Part shown: positions 1 through 8,900 of the stretch, piece after piece
Layout of the letters: every line of letters begins with the position of its first letter
Numbering within the stretch: position 1 is the first letter of the stretch
Source of the DNA: Prevotella sp.
Lineage (GTDB): Bacteria > Bacteroidota > Bacteroidia > Bacteroidales > Bacteroidaceae
Length of the DNA: 56,427 nt
NCBI GenBank assembly: GCA_017545045.1
Contig: JAFYDA010000064.1
Span: 1-56,427, forward strand
Direction: 5' to 3'
Position numbers and translations under genes: made by a program
Notes under the pieces: model-generated
What the model was told of the DNA's origin: nothing
The model's database searches: none
The model's input: only the letters and a program-made list of their open reading frames with translations

Positions 1-1
1 C

Positions 2-919
2 GACTTCCTGACATATTGCGCCAATCTGAGTGAAGAGGCTTTGGATTCCACACCTCCCTACGACTTTGCCGATGACCCAGACAAACCATTCATTGCAGAA
101 GAGAAGTTCAATGAGATAGTGGAACTGCTGTTCCGCAAGAAGAACATCATTTTGCAAGGCGCTCCAGGTGTCGGTAAGACTTTCCTGGCAAAGAAAATTG
201 CCTATCAATTGATTGGTATGAGAAAGGACGAGAATATCGAAACCATTCAGTTCCATCAGTCATACAGTTATGAGGACTTCATTCAAGGCATCCGTCCCAC
301 GACTTCAGGCGAATTCAAGGTTCGCAACGGCATCTTCTACAACTTCTGCGAGAATGCAAAGGAGCATCCAGAAGATACTTTCGTGTTCATTATCGACGAG
401 ATAAACCGAGGCAATCTGAGTAAGATATTTGGCGAGCTGATGATGCTGATAGAGTACGACAAGCGGTCGCCTCGATATGCGCTGAAACTGACTTACAGCG
501 AAGAGAACAGTCCGCGTTTCTATGTACCTGAAAACGTCTATATCATCGGCTGCATGAATACGGCAGACCGCTCGATTGCCATTGTTGATTATGCCCTACG
601 CCGAAGATTTGCTTTTTGTGATGTGGAGCCTGAGTTTGGCGAGACGTTCAAGAACTATCTTGGTACGGCTCTGAGCAAGGACTTCGTTGATGAGATATGC
701 AAGAAGGTGAATCGTGTCAACGACATCATTCGCACCTCTTCTTCTCTTGGCAAAGGCTTGGAAATTGGGCATAGCTATTTCTGTCAGCTCGGTTCTGTCG
801 ATGATGAACAGGAGTGGTGGAAGTCAATTTGCAAATACGAGTTGTTCCCATATCTGCGTGAGATTTGCTTCGACAACGAAGAACTCTGCGGCGAGTTGTA
901 CAACATATTAAGCGAGTAA
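2..919 (+). CDS. mcrB: McrB-like AAA+ restriction ATPase, 5' end outside window
   Basis: The frame is open to the window edge, so the gene is truncated at its N-terminus; the TTG at 41 is not a convincing start. The visible part is the AAA+ NTPase module of McrB, the motor of the type IV (modification-dependent) restriction complex McrBC, which moves along DNA and triggers cleavage by McrC. Walker A reads GAPGVGKT, Walker B is FVFIIDEINRGN, and the sensor region CMNTADRSIAIVDYALRRRF is typical of McrB. The DNA-recognition domain, usually N-terminal, would lie upstream of the window, so target specificity cannot be read. The stop is 6 nt before mcrC, so the two genes form an operon. Confidence 0.93.
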   Translation, partial: DFLTYCANLSEEALDSTPPYDFADDPDKPFIAEEKFNEIVELLFRKKNIILQGAPGVGKTFLAKKIAYQLIGMRKDENIETIQFHQSYSYEDFIQGIRPTTSGEFKVRNGIFYNFCENAKEHPEDTFVFIIDEINRGNLSKIFGELMMLIEYDKRSPRYALKLTYSEENSPRFYVPENVYIIGCMNTADRSIAIVDYALRRRFAFCDVEPEFGETFKNYLGTALSKDFVDEICKKVNRVNDIIRTSSSLGKGLEIGHSYFCQLGSVDDEQEWWKSICKYELFPYLREICFDNEELCGELYNILSE

Positions 920-925
920 GACAAT

Positions 926-2017
926 ATGCGCCAGATACCCATACAAAATATGTACTACATCCTGTGCTATGCATGGGGTATGGGTGAAATGCGCGGCAAG
1001 GTGAATGTTGGCATTGAGCGATGCGATTCTATAGCCAACCTGCTCGTGCATGTGTTGTTAAATGCGATAGACGATTTGCTGAAGCGTGGGTTATCGCAGG
1101 GCTATACGGTCTATGGAGCAGAGATGGACGGTATTAAGGGCAAAATCAATATTGGTGAAACTCTGAAACTGGGCAGATACAGGCAGGGAAGGATGTATTG
1201 CAATTACGATGAACTCTCATCTGACATCCTTGTAAACCAGATTATTTACTCGACCTTGCGGGATGCCTTGAAGATTCAAGGTTTGTCTGAACAAAATGAA
1301 AGCAGGTTGCTAACCACGATTCGAAGGATGCCTCAGATGAAGCGGATACAATTATCGGATAGCGTGTTTAAGTCCGTAAGACTACATCTCAACAATACAT
1401 ACTATCAGTTTGTCATCAATATCTGCCGTCTGCTTCATCAGTCGATGTTGCCAAATGAAAGCCTTATTGGAAAGTGGGACTTTATGGATTTGTTGGATGA
1501 CGAACGGGCTATGAACCGTATCTTCGAGGAGTTCCTGATGAATTTCTACAAACAAGAATGCCGTGAGGAATATCCTGATGTAGGGCGTTCCCATATACGC
1601 TTTCAACTGACTCCATTCGGCATGACATTCGCCAAGAGTACCGATGAAGCCTATCGTCTGCTGCCTGTGATGGAAACTGACGTGACCTTATACAATCCTC
1701 GCACGAAGAAGAAAATCATCCTTGATGCCAAGTACTACAAAGAGACTTTGGTTTCGAGGTACGGTGAAGGGGGTAAGATAAGGCGCGAACATCTTTCACA
1801 GATTCTGACCTACGTGATGAATCAGGAGAACGACGCAGCACCGCATACTAAGGACACCAAGGGAGTTTTGGTCTATCCGACGATTGATACAGAGTTGGAT
1901 GTTTCGTATGTCTATAAGGACACGAACCACGTTATCCGCGTCAGCACGGTCAACCTGAATCAAGATTGGCAGATGATAGAACAGAGGCTGAAGGATATTG
2001 TTCAAGAACAAAAGTAA
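926..2017 (+). CDS. mcrC: McrC-like nuclease subunit of McrBC
   Basis: This 363-aa protein starts with the McrC signature PIQNMYYILCYAWGM and has the family's usual length. Its C-terminal half contains a PD-(D/E)XK-type active-site layout: an acidic residue in METDVTLYN followed by ILDAKYYKE. In the family McrC is the endonuclease that associates with the McrB ring. The position 6 nt after mcrB and 9 nt before the next gene supports co-transcription. Family assignment is firm; the activity is inferred from the family. Confidence 0.92.
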   Translation: MRQIPIQNMYYILCYAWGMGEMRGKVNVGIERCDSIANLLVHVLLNAIDDLLKRGLSQGYTVYGAEMDGIKGKINIGETLKLGRYRQGRMYCNYDELSSDILVNQIIYSTLRDALKIQGLSEQNESRLLTTIRRMPQMKRIQLSDSVFKSVRLHLNNTYYQFVINICRLLHQSMLPNESLIGKWDFMDLLDDERAMNRIFEEFLMNFYKQECREEYPDVGRSHIRFQLTPFGMTFAKSTDEAYRLLPVMETDVTLYNPRTKKKIILDAKYYKETLVSRYGEGGKIRREHLSQILTYVMNQENDAAPHTKDTKGVLVYPTIDTELDVSYVYKDTNHVIRVSTVNLNQDWQMIEQRLKDIVQEQK

Positions 2018-2026
2018 TAACGAAAT

Positions 2027-3019
2027 ATGGCAAAGAAAAGCAAGAAGAAAGAGGACGAAACTAAAAAGGTGGTCGCAAAATGCGACAACCCTAATGAGGT
2101 GGTTGCAAATTGTGACCACCCTGACGAGGTTATCGCAAATTGCGAGAACCCTCAAGAAACTTCTCTCAGTCAATATGATATTGAGAAGTTAATAGTTACA
2201 GTCAGAGGCGAGCAAGTGCTTATAGACCAAGATATTGCTAGGATTTATGGTGTGGAGACAAAACGCCTTAATCAGCAGGCAAAACGTAATATTGCGAGGT
2301 TCCCAGAGTCTTTCCGTTTTGAATTAACCAAGGAAGAAGTTGGTGAGGTGGTTGCAAATTGTGACCACCTCCAGTCTTTGAAATTTCGCCCAACTTTGCC
2401 TTATGCTTTCACTGAGCAGGGTATAGGTCAACTTTCAACCGTTGTGCATAGCAAAATAGCGATAGAAAGGAGCATTATGATAATGAATGCTTTCGTGGCT
2501 ATGCGAAGGTTTATGGTTCAAAATGCAGGTATTCTGATGCGAATTGCCCATTTGGAAAAACATCAGATAGAAACGGACCAGAAGATGGATATGATTCTCG
2601 ACAGGATGGACAAACAATCACCGAAACTTTTGCCAGAGCAGATTTTTGCTACAGGATGCGTTTGGGATGCATGGACTTACGTATCAGATTTGGTGAGGAG
2701 TGCCAAACAGCGGATTGTGTTGATTGACAACTTCGTGGATGACCGTGTGCTGTCTCTCTTGGATAAGCGGGCAGAAAATGTGGAAGCGACGATTCACTCT
2801 CGCTACTATGAGTCTTTCCAAACAGACTTGAAGAAGCATAATGAGCAGTATCGTGTAATCACGTTCATACAATTGCCGCAAAAGAACCATGATAGATTCT
2901 TGATTATTGACGATGATGTCTATCTGCTTGGAGCCAGTGTGAAAGATATGGGTGTCGGCATGTGTGCAGTCACAAAGATGCAGGTTTCACCAGAAACGGT
3001 ATTGCAATTATTAAAGTGA
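2027..3019 (+). CDS. ORF6N-domain protein with N-terminal decapeptide repeats and PLD-like C-terminus
   Basis: The 330-aa product has three parts. Residues 15-44 are three tandem decapeptides (VVAKCDNPNE, VVANCDHPDE, VIANCENPQE). Residues about 50-150 are an ORF6N domain, a module found in phage and bacterial DNA-associated proteins, including RFPESFRFEL and PYAFTEQG. The C-terminal ~120 residues contain IVLIDNFVDD and HDRFLIIDDDVYLLGAS, which resembles half of a phospholipase D-type HxK(x)4D site with Arg replacing Lys. The repeats copy a motif inside the ORF6N domain (VVANCDHLQS), and a 25-nt stretch is identical between repeat 2 and the domain. The gene follows mcrC by 9 nt. It may be an accessory nuclease or regulator of the restriction locus; the function is not established. 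Confidence 0.8.
   Translation: MAKKSKKKEDETKKVVAKCDNPNEVVANCDHPDEVIANCENPQETSLSQYDIEKLIVTVRGEQVLIDQDIARIYGVETKRLNQQAKRNIARFPESFRFELTKEEVGEVVANCDHLQSLKFRPTLPYAFTEQGIGQLSTVVHSKIAIERSIMIMNAFVAMRRFMVQNAGILMRIAHLEKHQIETDQKMDMILDRMDKQSPKLLPEQIFATGCVWDAWTYVSDLVRSAKQRIVLIDNFVDDRVLSLLDKRAENVEATIHSRYYESFQTDLKKHNEQYRVITFIQLPQKNHDRFLIIDDDVYLLGASVKDMGVGMCAVTKMQVSPETVLQLLK
2068..2158 (+). repeat. Three 30-nt coding repeats, each a near-palindrome
   Basis: Three tandem 30-nt units (2069-2098, 2099-2128, 2129-2158) encode V(V/I)A(K/N)C(D/E)(N/H)P(N/D/Q)E. The first 23 nt of each unit, taken one base upstream (2068-2090, 2098-2120, 2128-2150), form an imperfect inverted repeat around an AAA/AAATT centre. A fourth copy of the block lies within the ORF6N domain at 2347-2369. 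Confidence 0.85.
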
Positions 3020-3038
3020 TAATACTAGATGATAATTA

Positions 3039-3374
3039 ATGGTGAAGAAAGACAATGAGGAATACTTCTTGAAGGAAGAGCCTACGAAGTTTTACTATAC
3101 AGGTAAAACCAAAACATTCCCATCGACGGTGGCCATCAATAAGCTCTACTACTTCATGCCTTATATTAAGGAGAAGGGTGTGCGTGATTTGTATCTGATT
3201 CGTGTGGCTCGTATTGGCAACAAGGCAGAGATTCATCCAGAGTCTAATGACGAAGAGCCACGTTTGGTGTTTGAACTAGAATACTTGGAGAGCCTGCCTG
3301 AATATGAAATGCTGTCGCTGACAAGGTATTGGTATAAAGACACGTTGCTGGGAAGAATCTTTAGAAATAAATAA
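3039..3374 (+). CDS. Hypothetical 111-aa protein of the McrBC locus
   Basis: Not recognised. It is a soluble 111-aa protein with no signal peptide or membrane segment, a charged N-terminus (MVKKDNEEYFLKEE) and alternating hydrophobic stretches such as DLYLIRVARIG and RLVFELEYLE, suggesting a beta-rich fold. It starts 19 nt after the ORF6N gene on the same strand and probably shares its transcript. Its position at the end of a restriction operon suggests an accessory role, which is a guess. Confidence 0.65.
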   Translation: MVKKDNEEYFLKEEPTKFYYTGKTKTFPSTVAINKLYYFMPYIKEKGVRDLYLIRVARIGNKAEIHPESNDEEPRLVFELEYLESLPEYEMLSLTRYWYKDTLLGRIFRNK

Positions 3375-3413
3375 AAAGCCGATTTCCTAAATTCTCTTAA
3401 TATCATCCCATAC

Positions 3414-3710
3414 ATGATGAAATGAGTTGCTCGTTTCCCTGAAAGGTTCAGATTCCAATTAACAAAACAGGAATTGCAGGAACTTATCACAAATTGTGAT
3501 AGGTTCGAGACTATGAAACATGTTCCATCCCCTCCCTACGCTTTTACAGAGCAAGGAATATCGATGTTGTCAGCTGTTGTAACCAGTCAAAAAGCTGTTG
3601 ACGCCAGTATCAGAATAACGGATGCCTTTGTAGGTATGCGCCGCTATTTATCAGCAAATGCACATGTGACACATGGGGGTCACCCCGTGATTCATGATAC
3701 ATTTTCTTAA
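3414..3710 (+). pseudogene. Remnant of an ORF6N-domain gene
   Basis: From about 3414 the translation reads MMK-stop-VARFPERFRFQL and continues through LITNCDRFETMKHV and PYAFTEQGISMLSAVV to a stop at 3710. It covers only the middle of an ORF6N domain. The first third is missing, an in-frame TGA sits at 3423-3425 where the neighbouring gene has Arg-Asn, and the C-terminal region is lost after RRYLSANAHV. A short product from the TTG at 3474 cannot be excluded. It may be a relic of a duplicated ORF6N gene. Confidence 0.75.
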
Positions 3711-3749
3711 TTATTTTGCATAAATACACCATATTTAAATATTTATTCG

Positions 3750-3757
3750 TACATTTG
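3750..3757 (+). promoter_or_regulatory. Putative -7 box TACATTTG
   Basis: TACATTTG fits the Bacteroidetes TAnnTTTG element and lies about 35 nt upstream of the ATG at 3793. No good TTTG element is seen at the expected distance upstream. Confidence 0.45.
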
Positions 3758-3792
3758 CAGTGAGAAATAGAACATTAATACATATTAGGACT

Positions 3793-3951
3793 ATGGCAAC
3801 AGCAATAAGAGCTATCCCGACTCTCTATGGCGAGACGGCAAGAACATTCGAAAGCGAGGCTGCACTCACAGAGCAAAACCCCGGTACGGAGGACTATCGC
3901 CATGAGGCACAGGTGGTTGCAGACTTTCTGAAGACATGCATAGCCCTATGA
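3793..3951 (+). CDS. Small 52-aa hypothetical protein
   Basis: The ATG at 3793 begins MATAIRAIPTLYGETARTF, a start resembling small Bacteroidetes proteins that often precede a partner gene. The -7-like box at 3750-3757 favours this start over the upstream in-frame one. The stop codon overlaps the ATG of a very short downstream frame (ATGA at 3948-3951), so translation would be coupled. The family is often suspected of being an antitoxin-like partner; nothing in the sequence proves that. Confidence 0.55.
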   Translation: MATAIRAIPTLYGETARTFESEAALTEQNPGTEDYRHEAQVVADFLKTCIAL

Positions 3952-3989
3952 CTGTAGAGCAACTTCTAAGTGAGAAGGTAATAATATAG
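3948..3989 (+). pseudogene. 13-codon stub of a partner gene coupled by ATGA
   Basis: An ATG overlapping the preceding stop opens MTVEQLLSEKVII and then stops at 3989, directly before luxS. The ATGA coupling and the ordinary protein-like start suggest the beginning of a partner gene whose body has been deleted, possibly when luxS came to lie next to it. Confidence 0.35.
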
Positions 3990-3994
3990 AATAG

Positions 3995-4522
3995 ATGGAA
4001 GTCATACAAAGTTTCACAATCGACCACACGCAACTGAAGCCCGGCATCTACGTCTCACGCGAGGACAGGGGGTTCACAACGTTCGACCTGCGCATCACCG
4101 AACCCAACAAAGAGCCGGCCGTGGCGCCTGCCGCCATGCACAGTATGGAACACTTGATGGCCACGTGGTTCCGCAACTCGCGAGTCAAGGACGACGTCGT
4201 CTACGTAGGTCCGATGGGTTGCCTCACGGGCATGTATATCATCATGAAAGACAACGGGTCGGCAACCGAAGGTCGGGAATCAGGCTCCTACACTGCCGAG
4301 GACATGCGCCAGCTCACTATCGAGTGTCTGGAGTGGATGCTCACCCAGACGGAAGTGCCCGCCACGACACCTGAGACGTGTGGCAACTGCCTGCTCCACG
4401 ACCTGCCCATGTGCCAATGGGAAAGCCGTCGTTACTTAGACCGCTTGAAGAATGATTTCCACTCTGAATACACCAAGCTTCAGGTCAAGCTCAGCGATGG
4501 TCGTACTTTTGCGGATGCATAG
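3995..4522 (+). CDS. luxS: S-ribosylhomocysteine lyase LuxS
   Basis: LuxS cleaves S-ribosylhomocysteine to homocysteine and DPD, the precursor of autoinducer-2, in the activated methyl cycle. The 175-aa product is slightly longer than usual (about 155-165). It has the zinc-site signature HSMEHL (HxxEH), the conserved TFDLRITEPN strand, GPMGCLTGMYI, and a C-terminal cysteine region CGNCLLHDL expected to supply the third metal ligand. It is cytosolic. The last 32 nt overlap the 3' end of the convergent GH125 gene. No clear promoter is visible directly upstream, so it may be read from the promoter near 3750. Confidence 0.95.
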   Translation: MEVIQSFTIDHTQLKPGIYVSREDRGFTTFDLRITEPNKEPAVAPAAMHSMEHLMATWFRNSRVKDDVVYVGPMGCLTGMYIIMKDNGSATEGRESGSYTAEDMRQLTIECLEWMLTQTEVPATTPETCGNCLLHDLPMCQWESRRYLDRLKNDFHSEYTKLQVKLSDGRTFADA

Positions 4523-5924
4523 GTAGTGTATTGAGAAGCGGAGCCTTGCCGTCGGCAATGAGCTTCAGCACCAGCTCGCCAAAGAGGGTATTCTGCCAGG
4601 CGAACCAAGGACGCGTGAAAAGGGTGGCATCAGCCGTGTGGAACGACTCGTGCATGAAGCCGGTGCCGGCGTCGGTGCTGAGCAGGAGTTGCATGCAGTG
4701 GCGTATTTCATCATCATCACTGGCGGTGAAGCATTTCATGATGATGCTCATGGGCCACACCATGTTGTAGCCTACATGCGGACCGCCGATGCCCTCGCCT
4801 GCAGGGCCGCAGAAGAACCAGGGGTTGTCCTCGCTCCACACGAAACGGCGCGTGTTCTGATAGACGGGGTCGTCCATGGGAACATCGCCAAGATAGCCCA
4901 TAGCCAGCAACGAAGGCACGTTGGCATCGTCCATCAGCAAGTGGTTGCCGAAGCCGTCGACCTCAAAGGCATAAATCTTGCCGTACTTAGGATGCTCAAC
5001 GACGGCATGCTCCCTCAGCGCCTGCTCCACCTCGAAAGCCAGGGCGGTGCACTCACGGGCGAGGTCGACGCGGTGATTCACCTTGGTGAGAATGTCGGCC
5101 GCTTTGCGCAAGGAACTTACCGCCATGAAATTGGAAGGGATGAGAAAGGGCAGGATGGTAGCATCGTCGCTGGGGCGGAACACCGAGGCAATCAGTCCTA
5201 CGGGTCGCACAGGAGCACCATAGCCATCCCAACCCACGGTATCGAAGGCGCGATCAGTCTCTCGCAGGAAGCGGTAGGAGCCGCGGCCATTCTTACGCTG
5301 CTGTTCACGGAACACGTCAAGGATGCTGGCGATGGCTTTCAGCCAGACGTCGTTGAAAACAGAAGCATCGCCAGTGACACGCCAATACTCGTAGGCCAGC
5401 CGGATGGGATAGCAGGCTGAATCAATCTCGTATTTGCGCTCATGCAGCTCAGGTTTCATGTCCGTGCGGTCCGACTGCCAAGGTCCGCCTGTCGGCCCGT
5501 CGTTGAAAGCGTTGGCATAGGGGTCGATGCAGAGGCACTTCCACTGCCTGAGGATGACGCCGCGGAGCATGTGACGCAACGCATCGTCATCGTTGGCAAA
5601 CTGCACGTAGGGCCACACCTGTGCGCCAGAGTCGCGGAGCCACATGGCGTGAATGTCGCCAGTGTAGACAAATGTGTCGTCATCGCCATCGAGGATGCGG
5701 TAGTGAACGGTTGTCTCAAGCGTGTTAGGGAAACAGTTCTCAAACATCCACGCCAGCTTGGGGTTTCCGCTGAGCAGCCGCTTCACCTCATCAATCTTAC
5801 TGTCGATAGCAGCCGAGCGAAACAGCCGCTTCTCCACTTCCGGCCGCTTGGACTTCTGTGCCAAAGCTGACTGCGGCAAGACCCATAGACCGACTGCAAG
5901 CAATGCAATGAAATACTTGTTCAT
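4491..5924 (-). CDS. GH125 exo-alpha-1,6-mannosidase
   Basis: The 477-aa protein has a signal peptide (MNKYFIALLAVGLWVLPQSALAQ) and matches GH125, the metal-independent exo-alpha-1,6-mannosidases. Family landmarks include VYTGDIHAMWLRDSGAQVWPY, DPYANAFNDGPTG, YEIDSACYPIRLAYEYW and GPHVGYNMVWPMSIIMKC. In Bacteroidetes these enzymes trim alpha-1,6-linked mannose from N-glycans or yeast mannan. Its start overlaps the stop of the EEP-GH92 gene by 4 nt, so the two mannosidase genes are translationally coupled. Its 3' end overlaps luxS by 32 nt on the opposite strand. Confidence 0.93.
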   Translation of the reverse strand: MNKYFIALLAVGLWVLPQSALAQKSKRPEVEKRLFRSAAIDSKIDEVKRLLSGNPKLAWMFENCFPNTLETTVHYRILDGDDDTFVYTGDIHAMWLRDSGAQVWPYVQFANDDDALRHMLRGVILRQWKCLCIDPYANAFNDGPTGGPWQSDRTDMKPELHERKYEIDSACYPIRLAYEYWRVTGDASVFNDVWLKAIASILDVFREQQRKNGRGSYRFLRETDRAFDTVGWDGYGAPVRPVGLIASVFRPSDDATILPFLIPSNFMAVSSLRKAADILTKVNHRVDLARECTALAFEVEQALREHAVVEHPKYGKIYAFEVDGFGNHLLMDDANVPSLLAMGYLGDVPMDDPVYQNTRRFVWSEDNPWFFCGPAGEGIGGPHVGYNMVWPMSIIMKCFTASDDDEIRHCMQLLLSTDAGTGFMHESFHTADATLFTRPWFAWQNTLFGELVLKLIADGKAPLLNTLPMHPQKYDHR

Positions 5925-8900
5925 GGCCTGTCTTTTTTGCTGGTGCCGAAGTCAGAGGGCTGCGGCCCCATTACAAATTCAAGGGTTCCGCCGCGCACGA
6001 TATCATCATACATGATATAAGACTTAGTATGGGGCTTGTCGTTCAGGCGGACGCTCTGGATATAGATGTTGTCGGGACTGACATCGCGGGCGCGGATGAT
6101 GAAGGTCTTGTCGCGGCCCACCTGCATGGTCACCTCAGGGAACAGCGGCGTGCCGAAAACGTATTTGCCGCCGGCAGGCTCCACCTGATAAAGGCCCATG
6201 GCCGAGAGGATATACCAGGCCGACATCTGACCGACATCCTCGTTGCCGCTGAGACCGTCGGGGGCGTTGCGGTAGAGTTCGCGCATGGTGCGGCAGATGA
6301 GTTTCGCGCCCTTCCACGGCTGTCCTATATAATTATAAAGGTAGAGCACGTGGTGGCTGGGCTCGTTGCCGTGAGCATACTGACCAATGAGGCCACTGAT
6401 GTCGGGCGGGGCATCCTCGCCGAGGTCGCCATCGACGATGAAGAGCGAGTCGAGCTTCATGGCGAAGCGCTGCTCAGAACCGAAAAGCGAGACAAGACCA
6501 TGCGGGTCGTGAGGCACAAGCCACGTGTACTGCCAGGCGTTGCCCTCGGTGTAGTCGCAGTTCTTTGGCGCAGAGTGGAACGGGCTGAAGGGCGTAGCAG
6601 GATCACTGAACGAGAAGCGGCCCTGGCTATCGACACCGCGCATGAAACCTGTGTTTTTATCAAAATACTTGCGATAGCTCTGTGCCCGTTGGTCGAAATA
6701 TCGCTGGTCTGCCTTGCGCTTCAACCGCTCAGCCACGCGAGCCACGCACCAGTCGGCAATAGCATACTCCAAGGCGCGGCCCACCGTCTCTTGGTCGTTG
6801 AAAAGGTCGCAGGGGATATAGCCGTACTCTTTAAGGAGCTTCAGGCCCCGTTCGTCGAGCATCGCCGAGGCTTTCATCGCCTCAAGGATTTCTTGACCCT
6901 GGGTGGTGAGTCCCTTCAGCACCAGGTCGGCCAATACGGGTATGGCGGGATTGCCAACCATGCAGTTGGTCTCGCAGCCCATGAGGTGCCACACGGGCAG
7001 CTTGCCCTGCTCACGCCAGATATTGAGCATCGTGGTGGCGATGTCCTCCTGACGCTCCTGATGGATGAGCGTCATCAGCGGATGAGCGGCGCGATAGGTG
7101 TCCCAAAGCGAGAAGGTGGTATAGTTGATTGCAGTGGTACGAGGGGACGAAGGCGCGGGGGATCCTTGATGGACCTCGCCGTCGGAGCCGCGGTACTGTC
7201 CGTCAACGTCGCAGAAGACGGAGGGTGCTGTCATCGTGTGGTAAAGGGCGGTATAGAAGATAGTACGCTCATCGGGTGTGCCGCCGACAATGCTGATTTT
7301 CTGTAACTGGCTCTCCCACTTACGGGTGGCGTCGGCCACGGTGCGCTGAAAATCCCATCCAGGCTGTTCAGCGCGTAGATTGGCGCGTGCACCATCGATG
7401 CTCACGGCCGAGAGGCCGACGCGGACCAGAAGCGGGGCATCGGCGGCAGAGAATTGTAGATTGAAGATTGAAGATTGAAGAGTCTTGGCTTCGCCAGATT
7501 GTTCAATCATCTCGACGGGACGCGAGAACTCGGCCACGAAATAGACTTTTTGGTTGTCGGCCCAGCCACGGGAGAAGCGGTGACCAGTGATGACCGTCGA
7601 GCTTTCTTGACGTGCGCCGCAGTCGGTAGCCTTATCCCAGCCAATGCCCTGATTGAGGTCGAGGCGCAGATAGCCTCGGTTAGCGTCGGCGGGCAGGGTG
7701 TAGCGGTGCAGGCCTGTGCGCTCCGTAGCCGTCAGCTCTACGCGGATACCATTGTCGAGTGTCACGGCGTAGTAGCCGGGGCGGACGTACTCAGCATGGT
7801 GCGAGAACTTCACTTCCTTCTGTGTGGCATCCAGTACAGGCAGGAAAGCAATGTCGCCCAGATCGGCGCAGCCCGTGCCGCTGAGGTGCAGATGGCTGAA
7901 GCCAATGATGACAGAGTCGCTAAAATGATAGCCTGAGCACCAGTCCCAGCCGTCCTTGCGATTCGTAGGTCCTAATTGCACAAAACCGAAAGGCACGTTG
8001 GCGCCCAGAAACACATGGCCGTGGCCGCCAGTGCCGATGAAGGGGTTGACAAGGGCGACGGCGCTGTGCTCCGACATGCAGGGACTTTGCTTATCAAAGC
8101 CCGTCAGCGGATTCGGACTTTGACAAGCGTCTCTACGTAGACGGACGAACACGGGATAATGGTCGGACGGCAGGCGCCGTGCGTCGCTCCAGTAGGTATT
8201 GGTGAGCAGGCCGTAGCGGTCGACAGTGAAGTGGGACGATACGAAGACGTGGTCGATGCGGCTATCGGTCTTGCGCTCCTGATGAAAGGCATTGAACGTA
8301 CCGTTCTCGGCGAAACGCAGGCGCGTGGCGACGTAGGTGTCGATGAGCTGTCCCGACTGCGTGAAGATGTTGTAGATTTCGTCGTGCTGGTCGACATTGA
8401 AGTCGCCCGTCAGAACCACGGGCGTGTTGTTGCCCGCCAACGCAGCAATGCGCTCCACCACCAATTTGGCAGCCTCTTGCCGCGCCACTACCCCAACATG
8501 ATCCATGTGGAGATTGAAGAAGCAGAACTGCAGACCAGTGACCGTGTCCTCGAAACGCCCCCATGTGCAGATGCGGATGCAGGCGGCATCCCAGCCGAGG
8601 CTGGGTTTGTCGGGTGTTTGTGAAAGCCAGAAATGGCCGCTATCCATAAGGCGCAGCTTACGTTTGTCGTAGAAGATAGCGGCATACTCACCCTTCGTCT
8701 TCCCGTCCTCACGTCCCACGCCAATGTAGTCGTAACCATCAAGCCTCGCCAGCATGTCGCGCAGCTGTGGCTCAAGCACCTCCTGCGCCCCGAAGATATC
8801 GGGATGCTCGAAGTTGAGCTGATTGCACACTACGTCGCGACGCGCTGTCCAGCTGTTGCCGTTACGATTGTCGTCGTCGTTGATATACCTAATGTTGTAG

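Noticed and set aside
6029-7306. A 425-codon plus-strand frame opposite the GH92 domain
   Set aside because: It is antisense to a gene with clear GH92 motifs and encodes a low-complexity product with no recognisable domain.
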